Assembly (NCBI RefSeq): GCF_001368915.1
Contig: NZ_CSTE01000002.1
Span: 506,273-570,272 of the forward strand
From: Haloferax massiliensis
GTDB lineage: Archaea > Halobacteriota > Halobacteria > Halobacteriales > Haloferacaceae
Direction of reading: 5' to 3'
Length of the DNA stretch: 64,000 bases
Numbering within the stretch: position 1 is the stretch's first letter; each line of letters opens with the position of its first letter. The notes beneath the pieces are model-generated. The model was given only the letters and a program-made list of their open reading frames with translations, ran no database searches and was not told where the DNA came from. The position numbers and the translations under genes are program-made. Of the stretch, positions 32,126 through 42,752 are shown in pieces.

Positions 32126-32872
32126 ATGGCACGCATTCGCGTCCTCGCGGAGGAACTCACCGACGAACTGGAGTCGCCGACGCTGGTCGAAGGGCTGCCG
32201 GGCGTGGGGCTGGTCGGCAAAATCGCGGCCGACCATCTCGTGGAGGCCTTCGACATGACCCACTACGCGGACGTGTTCTGCGAGGGCGTCCCGAAGGTCG
32301 CGGTCTACATGAAAGACGACCCGGCGTTGCACCCGCCGGTCAGGCTCTACGCCGACGCGGAGCGGGACCTGCTCGTCCTCCAGAGCGACATTCCCATCCG
32401 CCCCGAAGCGGCGACCGAACTCGCCACCTGTCTCGGCCCGTGGTTCGAAGACCTCGACGTGCTTCCCGTGTTCCTCTCGGGCATCGCCCGCGAGAAGTCC
32501 GAGGACGTGCCGGCGCTCTACGGCGTCGGCACCGACGGCGCGAGGTCGCGGCTCGAAGCCGCCGGCATCGACCGCCCCACGGAGACGGGACTCGTCTCGG
32601 GGCCGACGGGCGCGCTCCTGAGCAACGCCGTCTCGGTCGGCCGTCCGGCGCTCGCGCTGGTCGTCGAGTCGGACCCGCAGTTCCCGGACCCCGAGGCCGC
32701 TCGCGTCATCATCAAACAGGGCATCGAACCGCTCGTCGGCGTCGAGGTCCCCGTGGACGACCTCGTGGACAGCGCCACCGAGATTCGCCAGGCCAAAGAG
32801 CAGTTGGCCCGGCGGATGCAGCAGTCCGACGAGGAGAGCACGCAGGCGCGGCCGCTCGGGATGTACCAGTAA
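32126..32872 (+). CDS. PAC2-family protein (proteasome assembly chaperone-like)
   Basis: This 248-residue protein opens with LVEGLPGVGLVGKIAADHLV and includes CEGVPKVAVYMKDDPALHPP, LLVLQSDIPIRPEA, and YGVGTDGARSRLEAAGI. These are the hallmarks of the PAC2 (DUF75/COG1938) family, related to eukaryotic proteasome assembly chaperones. The C-terminus ends with a helix (EIRQAKEQLARRMQQSDEES) and GMYQ; a short hydrophobic C-terminal tail of the HbYX type (inserted into the proteasome ring) is loosely matched by MYQ, but this is not diagnostic. A TATA element, ggttttac, lies at 32093-32100. Role in proteasome assembly is inferred from family. Confidence 0.85.
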   Translation: MARIRVLAEELTDELESPTLVEGLPGVGLVGKIAADHLVEAFDMTHYADVFCEGVPKVAVYMKDDPALHPPVRLYADAERDLLVLQSDIPIRPEAATELATCLGPWFEDLDVLPVFLSGIAREKSEDVPALYGVGTDGARSRLEAAGIDRPTETGLVSGPTGALLSNAVSVGRPALALVVESDPQFPDPEAARVIIKQGIEPLVGVEVPVDDLVDSATEIRQAKEQLARRMQQSDEESTQARPLGMYQ

Positions 32873-32989
32873 GCGGCGCTGGTCGTCGGTCGCGGGGAGT
32901 CCCGGCCCGCGCGACCGCTCCGCCCTGAGAAGGGTTTCGGCCGACCCGCAGTCTACACGTTTAAGCCGCGTCGGACACTTCTCCCGCCC

Positions 32990-33685
32990 ATGAGCGACGA
33001 CCCTGCCGAGTCGGTCACGGACGCGAACGCAGAATCCGAGACTGACGCGGCATCCGACGCAGCGGCGCAGGCGGCCGAAGACGCGGCGACGGACGCCGAC
33101 GGCGAGGCGTCGAGCGCCGAGTCGGCGGCCGAGCAATCCGACGCGACGGGCGACGGCCCGACCGTCGCCGACCGCGTCGCCGAGTACGACGACGACCTCG
33201 CGGCCGAAGTCGCGGCGCTCGAAGCCCGCGTCGCCGACCTCGAAGCCGAACGCGACGAGGCAGAAGCGACGGCCGAGGAACTCCAGTCCCGTCTCAAGCG
33301 CACGCAGGCGGACTTCCAGAACTACAAGAAGCGCGCGAAGAAGCGGCAGTCCCAAATCAAAGAGCGCGCCACGGAGGACTTCGTCGAGCGCGTCGTCACC
33401 GTCCGCGACAACCTCGTTCGCGCGCTCGACCAGGACGACGACGCCGACATCCGCGGCGGCCTCGAATCGACGCTCAAGGAGTTCGACCGCATCCTCGAAG
33501 ACGAGAACGTCGAAATCATCGACCCCGAACCGGGGACCGACGTCGACCCGAACCGCCACGAGGTGATGATGCGCGTCGACAGCGACCAGCCGGCGGACAC
33601 CGTCGCCGACGTGTTCCAACCCGGCTACGAGATGGCCGACAAGGTCATCCGCGCCGCGCAGATCACGGTCAGCAAGGGCGAATAG
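32990..33685 (+). CDS. grpE: GrpE nucleotide-exchange factor for DnaK
   Basis: This 231-residue co-chaperone removes ADP from DnaK. Residues 1-60 are a disordered acidic Ala/Asp/Glu tail typical of haloarchaeal GrpE. A long coiled coil (VAALEARVADLEAERDEAEA) follows, then TQADFQNYKKRAKKRQSQ and ATEDFVERVVTVRDNLVRAL. The C-terminal beta domain ends EVMMRVDSDQPADTV to GYEMADKVIRAAQITVSKGE. All regions are present. gtttaag (32959-32965) makes the ATG at 32990 leaderless. dnaK lies 1.1 kb on, separated by a hydrolase gene. Confidence 0.93.
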   Translation: MSDDPAESVTDANAESETDAASDAAAQAAEDAATDADGEASSAESAAEQSDATGDGPTVADRVAEYDDDLAAEVAALEARVADLEAERDEAEATAEELQSRLKRTQADFQNYKKRAKKRQSQIKERATEDFVERVVTVRDNLVRALDQDDDADIRGGLESTLKEFDRILEDENVEIIDPEPGTDVDPNRHEVMMRVDSDQPADTVADVFQPGYEMADKVIRAAQITVSKGE

Positions 33686-33778
33686 CGCGACGGACGCGGG
33701 GCGCTCGCCGTCGTCGGGGCGGTCTCGCATCCCCCCGACCGGCGAGGACTTTTGTTCTCACCTCGCAATCACTACGCC

Positions 33779-34573
33779 ATGCGACTTCGTTCCCGTCGGC
33801 GACGGCCGACCGTGCGCGTCACCCAACACGGCGACCCCGGCGACGACGACCTGCTTTTCGTCCTCGGGTGGGGCAACAAGCCGGGTCACCGGAGCGTCGA
33901 GTGGCTCCTCGACCGCCTCACCTACGAGGGGTATCACGTCCACGCCGTCGAGCTCCCGACGAACGGCTGGGAGTTCGAGCGCCAGTACGTGAGCCCGGTG
34001 CGGGCGTACGCGGTCGACCGCGACATCGACCTCGTCCTCAGCCACAGCACCGGCGGCCTCGTCGCCGCCCACCTCGACCTCGCGGTCCGGAACGTCTTCT
34101 TGAGCCCGTGGTGGGGAACCGCGGTGTCGGGGGTAGCCACCGTCCTTTTGCCCCTCCTCAGGCGACTGCCGACGACCAAACCCGTCGTCCCGTCCGGCAT
34201 CTCCCGCGAGGACCTCGGCGAACTGAAACTCGCGGCCGAACTGGCCGACGCGCCGGCCAACGCCTCGCCCGCGTTCCTTCGCATGGTTCACGGCGCACAG
34301 GAGTCGCTGCCGCCGTTCCGCCCCGACGACGTGGTGTTCGTCTCGCTTTCGGACCGGGTCGTGGACGTCCGCGCAATCGGCGACCGGACGCCGGCGTCGA
34401 ACCTCGTCCCGTACGACGGGGGTCACGAGTTCTTCGCCAGCGAGGGCAGAGAGCGGACGCTCTCGACGGTGCTCGACGCCCTCGACGGGGCCGACGCGTC
34501 GTCGCTCCGGTCCGACGGCGCTGACGAATCCGACTCGGTCGACGGAACCGAGCGACCTCAGCCGACCGACTGA
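33779..34573 (+). CDS. Alpha/beta hydrolase of unknown substrate
   Basis: This 264-residue protein has a core FVLGWGNKPGHRSVEWLLDRL (about 27-47), where the usual oxyanion HG is GWGN. The nucleophile elbow is VLSHSTGGLVAAH, a GxSxG variant with Ser at the first glycine. The acid is in FVSLSDRVVDVR and the histidine in YDGGHEFFASEG. The triad is therefore complete. The C-terminal 30 residues are a disordered Asp/Ser tail. The start at 33779 is leaderless relative to acttttgt (33749-33756). It sits between grpE and dnaK, which suggests linkage to stress response, though no such role is known. Confidence 0.78.
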   Translation: MRLRSRRRRPTVRVTQHGDPGDDDLLFVLGWGNKPGHRSVEWLLDRLTYEGYHVHAVELPTNGWEFERQYVSPVRAYAVDRDIDLVLSHSTGGLVAAHLDLAVRNVFLSPWWGTAVSGVATVLLPLLRRLPTTKPVVPSGISREDLGELKLAAELADAPANASPAFLRMVHGAQESLPPFRPDDVVFVSLSDRVVDVRAIGDRTPASNLVPYDGGHEFFASEGRERTLSTVLDALDGADASSLRSDGADESDSVDGTERPQPTD

Positions 34574-34796
34574 CGCTCCGAGAGCCGCGCGGTTGGTCGC
34601 CGACCGGGCGTCGGGTCGCCGCCGGGCGACCGCGCTCGGAGCCGTCGCCGCGACGCGGTCGGCGGTTCTACATAAATCGACCGACCTGTTTCGACGCGAG
34701 AAGTAGAAATCGCAAGACGGCGTCGACCCCGATGCACACCGTGTGTCGCAGTATCTAGTAACCTTTAACCGGCAAAAGACGGTATTTGCGGGCAAG
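34574..34796 (+). promoter_or_regulatory. dnaK upstream region with TATA element
   Basis: The 223-base gap holds a TATA-like ctttaacc (34763-34770), 27-34 bases before the dnaK ATG. Farther up, ttctac (34666-34671) and gtagaa (34703-34708) could pair, but the arms are only six bases. Heat-shock control is expected for dnaK from family knowledge; no specific heat-shock element can be assigned by eye. Confidence 0.5.
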
Positions 34797-36677
<1,881 letters not shown>

Positions 36678-36823
36678 CCACCCGGCTGACGCTCGCGCTC
36701 GCCGAGGGACCCGACGCCGGCGGTCGAATCCGGGCGAAACCTCCGGTTTGACCCCGCTCGCGCTCGCCGCGATACGAGAGACGGACTTTTCAAATACCTT
36801 CACCGGCTACAAGATAGCAACCG

Positions 36824-37981
36824 ATGAGCGAGGACTTCTACGACGTACTCGGGGTCTCGCGGGACGCCTCGAAAGACGAAATCAAGAACGCGTACCGCAA
36901 GAAGGCCGCGAAGTACCACCCCGACGTTTCCGACGAGGACGACGCCGAGGAGAAGTTCAAGAAGGTCCAGAAGGCCAAGGAGGTGCTCACGGACGACGAG
37001 AAGCGGCAGATGTACGACCAAGTCGGCCACGAGCGCTTCCAGCAGTCCCAGAAACGCGGCGGCGGTGGCGGCGGCCGCGGACAGGGCAACCCCTTCGGCG
37101 GCGGCGGCAACCCGTTCGGTGGAATGGGCGGCGGTGGCGGCGGCTTCGAGGACATCTTCAACAACCTGTTCAACGGCGGCGCGGGCGGCCAACAGCGCAA
37201 CCGCCCCCAGCAGGGCCGCGACGTGGCCCAGCGCATCTCCATCGACCTCGAAGACGCCTACCACGGCGTCGAGCGCGACGTGACGATTCGCCGCCGCGAG
37301 GTCTGTCCCGAGTGCGACGGCGAGGGCCACCCCGACGACGCAGAGGTGAACACCTGTTCGGAGTGTAACGGCTCGGGCCAGCAGACGACGGTCCAGCAGA
37401 CGCCCTTCGGCCGCGTCCAGCAGACGACGACCTGTCGCGCCTGCGGCGGCGAGGGCGAGACGTACAGCGAGGACTGCTCGGAGTGCCGCGGGAGCGGTCG
37501 CGTCCGCCGCACCCGCGACGTGACCATCACCATCCCCGCCGGCTTCCGCGACGGCCAGCGCCTCCGCTACCGCGGCGAGGGCGAACCCGGCGAGAACGGC
37601 GGTCCCAACGGCGACCTGTTCGTCGAGGTCACCGTCCGCGACCACGAGGAGTTCGAGCGCGAGGGCGACGACCTCCGGTACACCCATCCCATCTCCTTCC
37701 CGCAGGCCGTCTTCGGCGCGACCGTCGAGGTGCCGACGCTCGACGGCGAGGAGGAACTGAAGGTGCCCGCGGGCACCCAAAGCGGGTCGACGTTCACCGT
37801 CTCCGGCGCGGGGATGCCCCACCTCGACGGTCGGGGCCACGGCGACCTGCACGTCGAGGTCCACGTCGTCACGCCCGAAGACCTCAACAAGGAACAGCGC
37901 GAGGCGCTCAAGGAGTTCGCCGAGGCCGGCGGCGAAGAAGTGAAAGAGGGCCTCTTCCAGAAGCTGAAGAACTCCCTGTAA
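36824..37981 (+). CDS. dnaJ: DnaJ (Hsp40) co-chaperone, type I
   Basis: This 385-residue type I J-protein stimulates DnaK ATPase and delivers substrates. The J domain (1-70) has the HPD motif in KYHPDVSDED. A Gly/Phe-rich region (GNPFGGGGNPFGGMGGGG) follows. Four zinc-binding CxxCxGxG repeats are CPECDGEG, CSECNGSG, CRACGGEG and CSECRGSG. The C-terminal substrate domains end VKEGLFQKLKNSL. All elements are intact. A TATA-like ttcaaatacc (36789-36798) gives it a separate leaderless promoter. Confidence 0.96.
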   Translation: MSEDFYDVLGVSRDASKDEIKNAYRKKAAKYHPDVSDEDDAEEKFKKVQKAKEVLTDDEKRQMYDQVGHERFQQSQKRGGGGGGRGQGNPFGGGGNPFGGMGGGGGGFEDIFNNLFNGGAGGQQRNRPQQGRDVAQRISIDLEDAYHGVERDVTIRRREVCPECDGEGHPDDAEVNTCSECNGSGQQTTVQQTPFGRVQQTTTCRACGGEGETYSEDCSECRGSGRVRRTRDVTITIPAGFRDGQRLRYRGEGEPGENGGPNGDLFVEVTVRDHEEFEREGDDLRYTHPISFPQAVFGATVEVPTLDGEEELKVPAGTQSGSTFTVSGAGMPHLDGRGHGDLHVEVHVVTPEDLNKEQREALKEFAEAGGEEVKEGLFQKLKNSL

Positions 37982-38033
37982 CGGATTTCCGGCACCGCCA
38001 CGCTCTCTTGTCCGGCGGCCGTCAGTTCGGTCG

Positions 38034-38354
38034 ATGTCCTACACGAAAGCGAACTACGAGGACGTAGACGCGGTCGGCGGCGGGCTCCACTTCCTGCGGG
38101 ACGAACTCGACTGCGTCGAACTCGGCTTCAGCGTGTTGGAGGCGGACCCCGACTGGTCCGGCAAGCCCCACGACCACGCCGAACAGGGCCACGAGGAAGT
38201 GTACTACCTCGTCTCCGGCGGGGCCACGCTCGTCGTCGACGACAAGGAACTCGACCTCGAACCCGGCGACGCCGTGCGCGTCTCGCCGGAGGACACCCGA
38301 GAACTCCGAAACGGGCCCGAGGAGAGCACGTTCGTCATCGCGGGCGCGCCCTGA
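38034..38354 (+). CDS. Single-domain cupin protein
   Basis: This 106-residue cupin is a small beta barrel. Cupin motif 1 is GKPHDHAEQGHEEVYYLVSGG with metal ligands His, His and Glu. Motif 2 is LEPGDAVRVSPEDTREL, where the usual histidine appears as Asp/Thr, so the metal site may be partial. Such proteins can be isomerases, dioxygenases or simple ligand sensors. It begins 52 bases after dnaJ in the same direction and could be co-transcribed. Reaction unknown. Confidence 0.82.
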   Translation: MSYTKANYEDVDAVGGGLHFLRDELDCVELGFSVLEADPDWSGKPHDHAEQGHEEVYYLVSGGATLVVDDKELDLEPGDAVRVSPEDTRELRNGPEESTFVIAGAP

Positions 38355-38448
38355 TTCGAATCGAGGGACGACGCCGTTTTCCCGTCGCGCTCTCGACCCG
38401 CGAGCGCGCCTCGGGGGCTTTTTTCGCGCCGACGCCGTACGGTCGGCT

Positions 38449-39156
38449 ATGGACGTTATCGGCGACCTCATGGCCCGCGACCGGCGGAGCGACCGACTCG
38501 CGCTCCGGGTCGACGGCCCCGCCCGGACCTACACGTACCACGACCTCATCACGACCTCGTACAAGGCCGGGAACGTCCTCCGCTATCTCGGCGTCCGCAA
38601 AGGTGCTCGCGTCGCGGTCGACCCGGTGTCGCTCCCCGAACCGCTGTTGACGTTCCTCGGGGCGGCCCAACTCGGCGCGGTGTCCGCGTTCGACCCCGCG
38701 GTCGAGGCGCGGGCGACCGTGGTCGCCGTCGCCCGCGAGTCCGAGTTCGACGACCTGCCGCCGGGGCAGAAACTCGCCGTGTTCGGCGGCCCGCCGAGTT
38801 CGCCCGCGACGACCCACTGGGAACAGGAGGTCTGGAGCGAGAACCCCGCGGTCCACCCGGAGGTCGTCGCGCCCGACGACCCGGCGCTCGTCGCCGACGA
38901 CCGCGAGGTCACCCACGGCGACCTGCTCGACGCGGCCCGCGGGGTCGTCGCCGACTTCGACCTCGAAGCGGACGACGCGGTCGCGGTTCGGTCGTCGCTC
39001 TCCCGTCCCGGCACCGTCGTCGCCGGCGTGCTCGCCCCGCTTCTCGCCGGCGGGACGATTCAAATTCCCGCGGGCGACGAGGCCGTCGAGGCGGCGCTCT
39101 CGGTCGGCGACGGGGTTCCCGAGTCGGTCGCCCTCGCGCCTGACGACGCGTGGTGA
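38449..39156 (+). CDS. Truncated AMP-binding (acetyl-CoA synthetase-like) protein
   Basis: This 235-residue protein resembles the first part of acyl-adenylate enzymes: DLMARDRRSDRLALRVDG, TYTYHDLITTSYKAGNVLRYL, LGVRKGARVAVDPVSLPEPL, LTFLGAAQLGAVSAFDP. It then has a second, shorter copy of the same theme (DREVTHGDLLDAARGVVADF, LAPLLAGGTIQIP). The ATP-binding SSGTTGKPKG loop and the C-terminal lysine domain are missing, so it cannot catalyse adenylation alone. Length suggests a stable haloarchaeal regulatory or relic family rather than fresh truncation. A genuine acetyl-CoA synthetase lies 1.5 kb away. Confidence 0.75.
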   Translation: MDVIGDLMARDRRSDRLALRVDGPARTYTYHDLITTSYKAGNVLRYLGVRKGARVAVDPVSLPEPLLTFLGAAQLGAVSAFDPAVEARATVVAVARESEFDDLPPGQKLAVFGGPPSSPATTHWEQEVWSENPAVHPEVVAPDDPALVADDREVTHGDLLDAARGVVADFDLEADDAVAVRSSLSRPGTVVAGVLAPLLAGGTIQIPAGDEAVEAALSVGDGVPESVALAPDDAW

Positions 39157-39249
39157 CGACGGACGCGGCGGCGTATTGTCGGAGAGTCAAATATCCGTTC
39201 GATTCTTGAGTTTTACTTCTACCCTCGTATTAAATTCCGATTCTCAACC

Positions 39250-39293
39250 GCTACATTTATAATTCGGCTATATGTGTGGTTCACACACGTCAC
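39250..39293 (+). promoter_or_regulatory. Promoter and possible operator of the symporter gene
   Basis: catttataat (39253-39262) is a good archaeal TATA box. Between it and the ATG (39294) lies a 6-bp perfect palindrome TGTGTG-gtt-CACACA (39273-39287). Its position over the expected transcription start would let a bound protein block the promoter. Confidence 0.5.
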
Positions 39294-40601
39294 ATGTCAC
39301 AGTCTAGCATCGCGTCTCTCTGGAATCGGTATCGCTCGGTCGGCATCGTCTACCGAATCGGGGTCGCGTTCGTCCTCGGGTCGCTCGTCGGTCTCGTCGT
39401 CGGCGAACCCGCGACGGTCCTGAAACCGGTCGGCGACCTGTTCGTCCGACTGCTGGAGATGCTCATCGTCCCCATCGTGGTGTTCACGCTCCTGATGGGC
39501 GTCAGACAGCTCTCGCCGGCGTCGCTCGGGCGCGTCGGCGCGCAGGTCGTGGGCCTGTACGCGCTCACGTCCGCGTTCGCGGTCGCCATCGGGCTCGGCG
39601 TGAGTAACCTCGTCTCCCCCGGCTCTCGCGGGCTCGAAGAACTGCTCGCCGGTGCCGAGGCACAGAGCGCCGAGGCCCCCGACGCCGTCGAAGTCGTCCT
39701 CAACATCGTCCCGACGAACCCCGTCGGCGCGATGGCCGAGGGCAGCGTGCTCCCGACCATCTTCTTCGTCGTCGTGTTCGGCCTCGGCCTCACGCTGGCG
39801 TGGGAGGAGACCGACGACGAGCAGGTCAAACGCGGCATCGAGGCGTTCTTCGATCTCGCCGACGCGGGCGCGGAAGCGATGTACAAGGTCGTCTGGGGGG
39901 CGATGGAGTTCGGCGTTCTCGGCGTCTTCGCGCTCATGGCGAACGTCTTCGGCACCGCCGGCGTGGACGCAATCCTGCCCTTCGCGCTCCTCATCGGAAC
40001 GATGCTCTTCGCGGCCGTCGTCCACATCGGACTCGTCTACCTCGGCGCGTTCGTCGTCGGGGTCGCGGGGCGGTCGCCGGCGGCGTTCCTCTCCGGCGCG
40101 CGCGACGCGATGGTGACCGCGCTGAGCATCCGGTCGTCGTCCGGGACGCTCCCGGTCACGATGTCCGACGCGGACGAGAACCTCGGCATCGAAGAGCGCA
40201 TCTACGGCTTTACGCTCCCGCTCGGCGCGACCATCAACATGGACGGAACGGCGATGTACCAGGGCGTCGCGGCCATCTTCGCGGCGAACATCGTCGGCGT
40301 GAACCTCTCTCTGGCCGACCAGTTCGCGGTCGTCGCGGTCGCCGTGCTGGCGAGCATCGGCACCGCCGGCGTGCCCGGGTCGGGGCTCATCATGCTCACG
40401 CTCGTCTTGACGCAGTTGGGACTCCCACTGGAAATCGTGGGGCTCGTCGCCGGCGTCGACCCAATCCTCGACCGGATTCGGACGATGGTGAACGTGACCG
40501 GCGACCTCGCGGTGACGACCGTCGTCGCCACGTGGAACGACGCGGTCGACTTCACCGCCGACGCGTGGAACGACGGCGTCGGCGCGGCGCTGTCCGACTG
40601 A
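39294..40601 (+). CDS. Dicarboxylate/amino acid:cation symporter (DAACS/GltP family)
   Basis: This 435-residue membrane protein imports glutamate, aspartate or C4-dicarboxylates with Na+ or H+. It shows FVRLLEMLIVPIVVFTLLMG, the serine-rich hairpin SIRSSSGTLPVTMSD (HP1), and the conserved NMDGTAMYQGVAAIFAANI in TM7. HP2 has IGTAGVPGSGLIMLTLVL. TM8 shows DPILDRIRTMVNVTGDLAVT, with Asp and Asn for substrate and Na+ contact. About eight helices and two hairpins are present at usual length. It has a clear promoter with a palindrome over the start region. It converges on the acetyl-CoA synthetase gene. Confidence 0.9.
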   Translation: MSQSSIASLWNRYRSVGIVYRIGVAFVLGSLVGLVVGEPATVLKPVGDLFVRLLEMLIVPIVVFTLLMGVRQLSPASLGRVGAQVVGLYALTSAFAVAIGLGVSNLVSPGSRGLEELLAGAEAQSAEAPDAVEVVLNIVPTNPVGAMAEGSVLPTIFFVVVFGLGLTLAWEETDDEQVKRGIEAFFDLADAGAEAMYKVVWGAMEFGVLGVFALMANVFGTAGVDAILPFALLIGTMLFAAVVHIGLVYLGAFVVGVAGRSPAAFLSGARDAMVTALSIRSSSGTLPVTMSDADENLGIEERIYGFTLPLGATINMDGTAMYQGVAAIFAANIVGVNLSLADQFAVVAVAVLASIGTAGVPGSGLIMLTLVLTQLGLPLEIVGLVAGVDPILDRIRTMVNVTGDLAVTTVVATWNDAVDFTADAWNDGVGAALSD

Positions 40602-40622
40602 ACGAAAGCCGGACAAACCGCT

Positions 40623-42629
40623 TCAGGACGCGTTCTCTATCTTTTCGAGCGACTCGGGGTTCTCGATACTGCTCATGTCGCCGAGGTCCTCGCCCGCGTA
40701 AATCGAGGCGATGGCGCGGCGGATAATCTTCCCCGACTGCGTCTTCGGGAACTCGTCGACGAACAGTATCTCGCGCGGGCGGAACGGCTTGCCCAACTCC
40801 TCGCCGACGACGCCGCGAAGCTCCTCGCGGAGGTCGTCGCTTTCCGCAACGCCGTCTTCGAGGACGACGTAGGCGACGACGGCGGTCCCGGTGGTGTCGT
40901 CGGGCACGCCGACGGCGGCGGCCTGATTCACCGCGTCGTGTTCGATGAGCGCGCCTTCGACCTCGGCGGGGCCGACCTTGCGGCCGGCCACGTTGAGGGC
41001 GTCGTCGGCGCGGCCGTGGAGGAACCAGAAGCCGTCTTCGTCTTTCTGCGCCCAGTCGCCGTGGTCCCAGAGGTCGTCCCACGACGACCAGTAGGTGTCG
41101 AGGTAGCGCTCGTCGCCCTCCCAGAGGCTCTTGGTCATCGACGGGCAGGAGTCGCGGGCGACGAGGAAGCCTCGTTCGTGGGTGTCGGCGATGGACTCGC
41201 CCGCGGAGTCCACGATGTCGATGTCCATCCCGAGGCCGGGGCCGCCGAGCGAGCAGGGCTTGAGCGGTTGGGTCGGCATCGGCATGAGGAAACAGCCGCA
41301 GATTTCGGTGCCGCCGGAGATGTTGATGATGGGCGCGTCGCCGCCGCCGACGTGTTCGTAGAACCACATCCACGACTCGGGGTCCCACGGCTCGCCGGTC
41401 GACCCCAGCAGGCGGAGGCTCGACAGGTCGTGTTTCTCGACTTCCTCGTCGCCGTACTTCCGCAGGGCGCGGATGGCCGTCGGCGAGATGCCGAAGGTGG
41501 TGATGCGGTGGCGCTCTATCATGTCCCAGAAGCGGTCCGGGTTCGGGTAGTCGGGCGCGCCCTCGTACATGAAGATGGTGCCGGCGAACGTGTGGTTCCC
41601 GATGAGCGTCCACGGACCCATCATCCAGCCGATGTCGGAGACCCAGAAGAAGCGGTCTTCGGGCTTCTGGTCGAATCCGAAGTGAATCTCCTTCGCGGTC
41701 TGCATCTGCACGCCCGCGTGGGTGTGGACGATGCCCTTCGGCTTGCCGGTCGTCCCCGAGGAGTACAGTAACATCGACTCGGCGTCCGACGGCAGGCGCT
41801 TCGTCTCGTACGCCGCGTCGGCCGTGCCGACGGTGTCGTCCCACCACTCGTCGCGGCCCTCGGTCCACGGCACGTCGGCGTCGCTATCCTCACTTTCGTC
41901 ACCGAACCGCCGGTAGACGACGACGTTCTCGACGCAGCCCGCCTCCGCCATCGCCTCGTCGGCGGTCGGCTTCAGTCGGACCTCGGAGCCGCGGCGGTAG
42001 AAGCCGTCGGCGGTGAAAAGCACCGAGCACTCGGGGTCTTCGAGGCGGGTCGCCGTGGCGTCGACGCCGAACCCGGAGAAGATGGGAACCGCGATGGCCC
42101 CGACCTTGAAACAGCCGTAGAGGATGGAGATGACCTCGGGGACCATCGGCATGTAGAGGCCGACGGTGTCGCCGGTCTCGACGCCGTACGATTCGAGGAC
42201 GTTGGCGACGCGGTTGGCCTCGCGGTAGAGGTCGTGATAGGTCCGCTGGACGACCTCGCCGTCTTCGCCCTCCCAGATGCAGGCGACGCGGTTCCGGTTC
42301 CCGGAGCGGACCGCGGCGTGGCGGTCGAGGGTGTTGTGGGCGACGTTGATTTCGCCGCCGGGGTACCAGCGGGAGAACTGCGGCCCCTCCGAATCGTCGC
42401 GGACCGCGTCGTACTCCTCGTAGAAGTCGATGTCGAGGTAGTCGACGAGTTCGTCCCAGAACCACTCGACGCCCGAGGCACCGACGCCCGGAACCTCGGT
42501 CGTCGTCCGCTCGATGAGTTCGTCGTAGTCCTCGATGTCGTGTTCCCGCATGAAGCGGGTGACGTTGGCGTCCTCGACGAACGCCGGGTCCGGTTCGTGT
42601 ACCACGGTGTCGGTGTCGGGCACGTCCAT
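40623..42629 (-). CDS. acs: AMP-forming acetyl-CoA synthetase
   Basis: This 668-residue enzyme converts acetate, ATP and CoA to acetyl-CoA via acetyl-AMP. Marks: the ATP loop LLYSSGTTGKPKGIVHTHAG, SDIGWMMGPWTLIGNHT, ISGGTEICGCFL, the hinge WFLHGRADDALNVAGRKVGP and the catalytic lysine in PKTQSGKIIRRAI near the C-terminus. All motifs are intact. The start at 42629 (MDVPDTDTVVHEPDP) follows a TATA-like element around 42660 on the minus strand. Similar haloarchaeal paralogues may use propionate or longer acids, so substrate is probable rather than proven. Confidence 0.88.
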   Translation of the reverse strand: MDVPDTDTVVHEPDPAFVEDANVTRFMREHDIEDYDELIERTTTEVPGVGASGVEWFWDELVDYLDIDFYEEYDAVRDDSEGPQFSRWYPGGEINVAHNTLDRHAAVRSGNRNRVACIWEGEDGEVVQRTYHDLYREANRVANVLESYGVETGDTVGLYMPMVPEVISILYGCFKVGAIAVPIFSGFGVDATATRLEDPECSVLFTADGFYRRGSEVRLKPTADEAMAEAGCVENVVVYRRFGDESEDSDADVPWTEGRDEWWDDTVGTADAAYETKRLPSDAESMLLYSSGTTGKPKGIVHTHAGVQMQTAKEIHFGFDQKPEDRFFWVSDIGWMMGPWTLIGNHTFAGTIFMYEGAPDYPNPDRFWDMIERHRITTFGISPTAIRALRKYGDEEVEKHDLSSLRLLGSTGEPWDPESWMWFYEHVGGGDAPIINISGGTEICGCFLMPMPTQPLKPCSLGGPGLGMDIDIVDSAGESIADTHERGFLVARDSCPSMTKSLWEGDERYLDTYWSSWDDLWDHGDWAQKDEDGFWFLHGRADDALNVAGRKVGPAEVEGALIEHDAVNQAAAVGVPDDTTGTAVVAYVVLEDGVAESDDLREELRGVVGEELGKPFRPREILFVDEFPKTQSGKIIRRAIASIYAGEDLGDMSSIENPESLEKIENAS

Positions 42630-42752
42630 GAATCGAGGTACCGCGACCGCGACCATGAATCTTTACTGTTCTTTCGTTGACTTCGCCGGACGCGGCGGGA
42701 ATCGGCGACCCGGCCCGAGGCGTTTTTGTCGGCCGGTGTGCTACTGATAGGC

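Noticed and set aside
34666-34708. Inverted ttctac/gtagaa arms upstream of dnaK as a heat-shock operator
   Set aside because: Six-base arms 31 bases apart are expected by chance and are not close to the TATA element.
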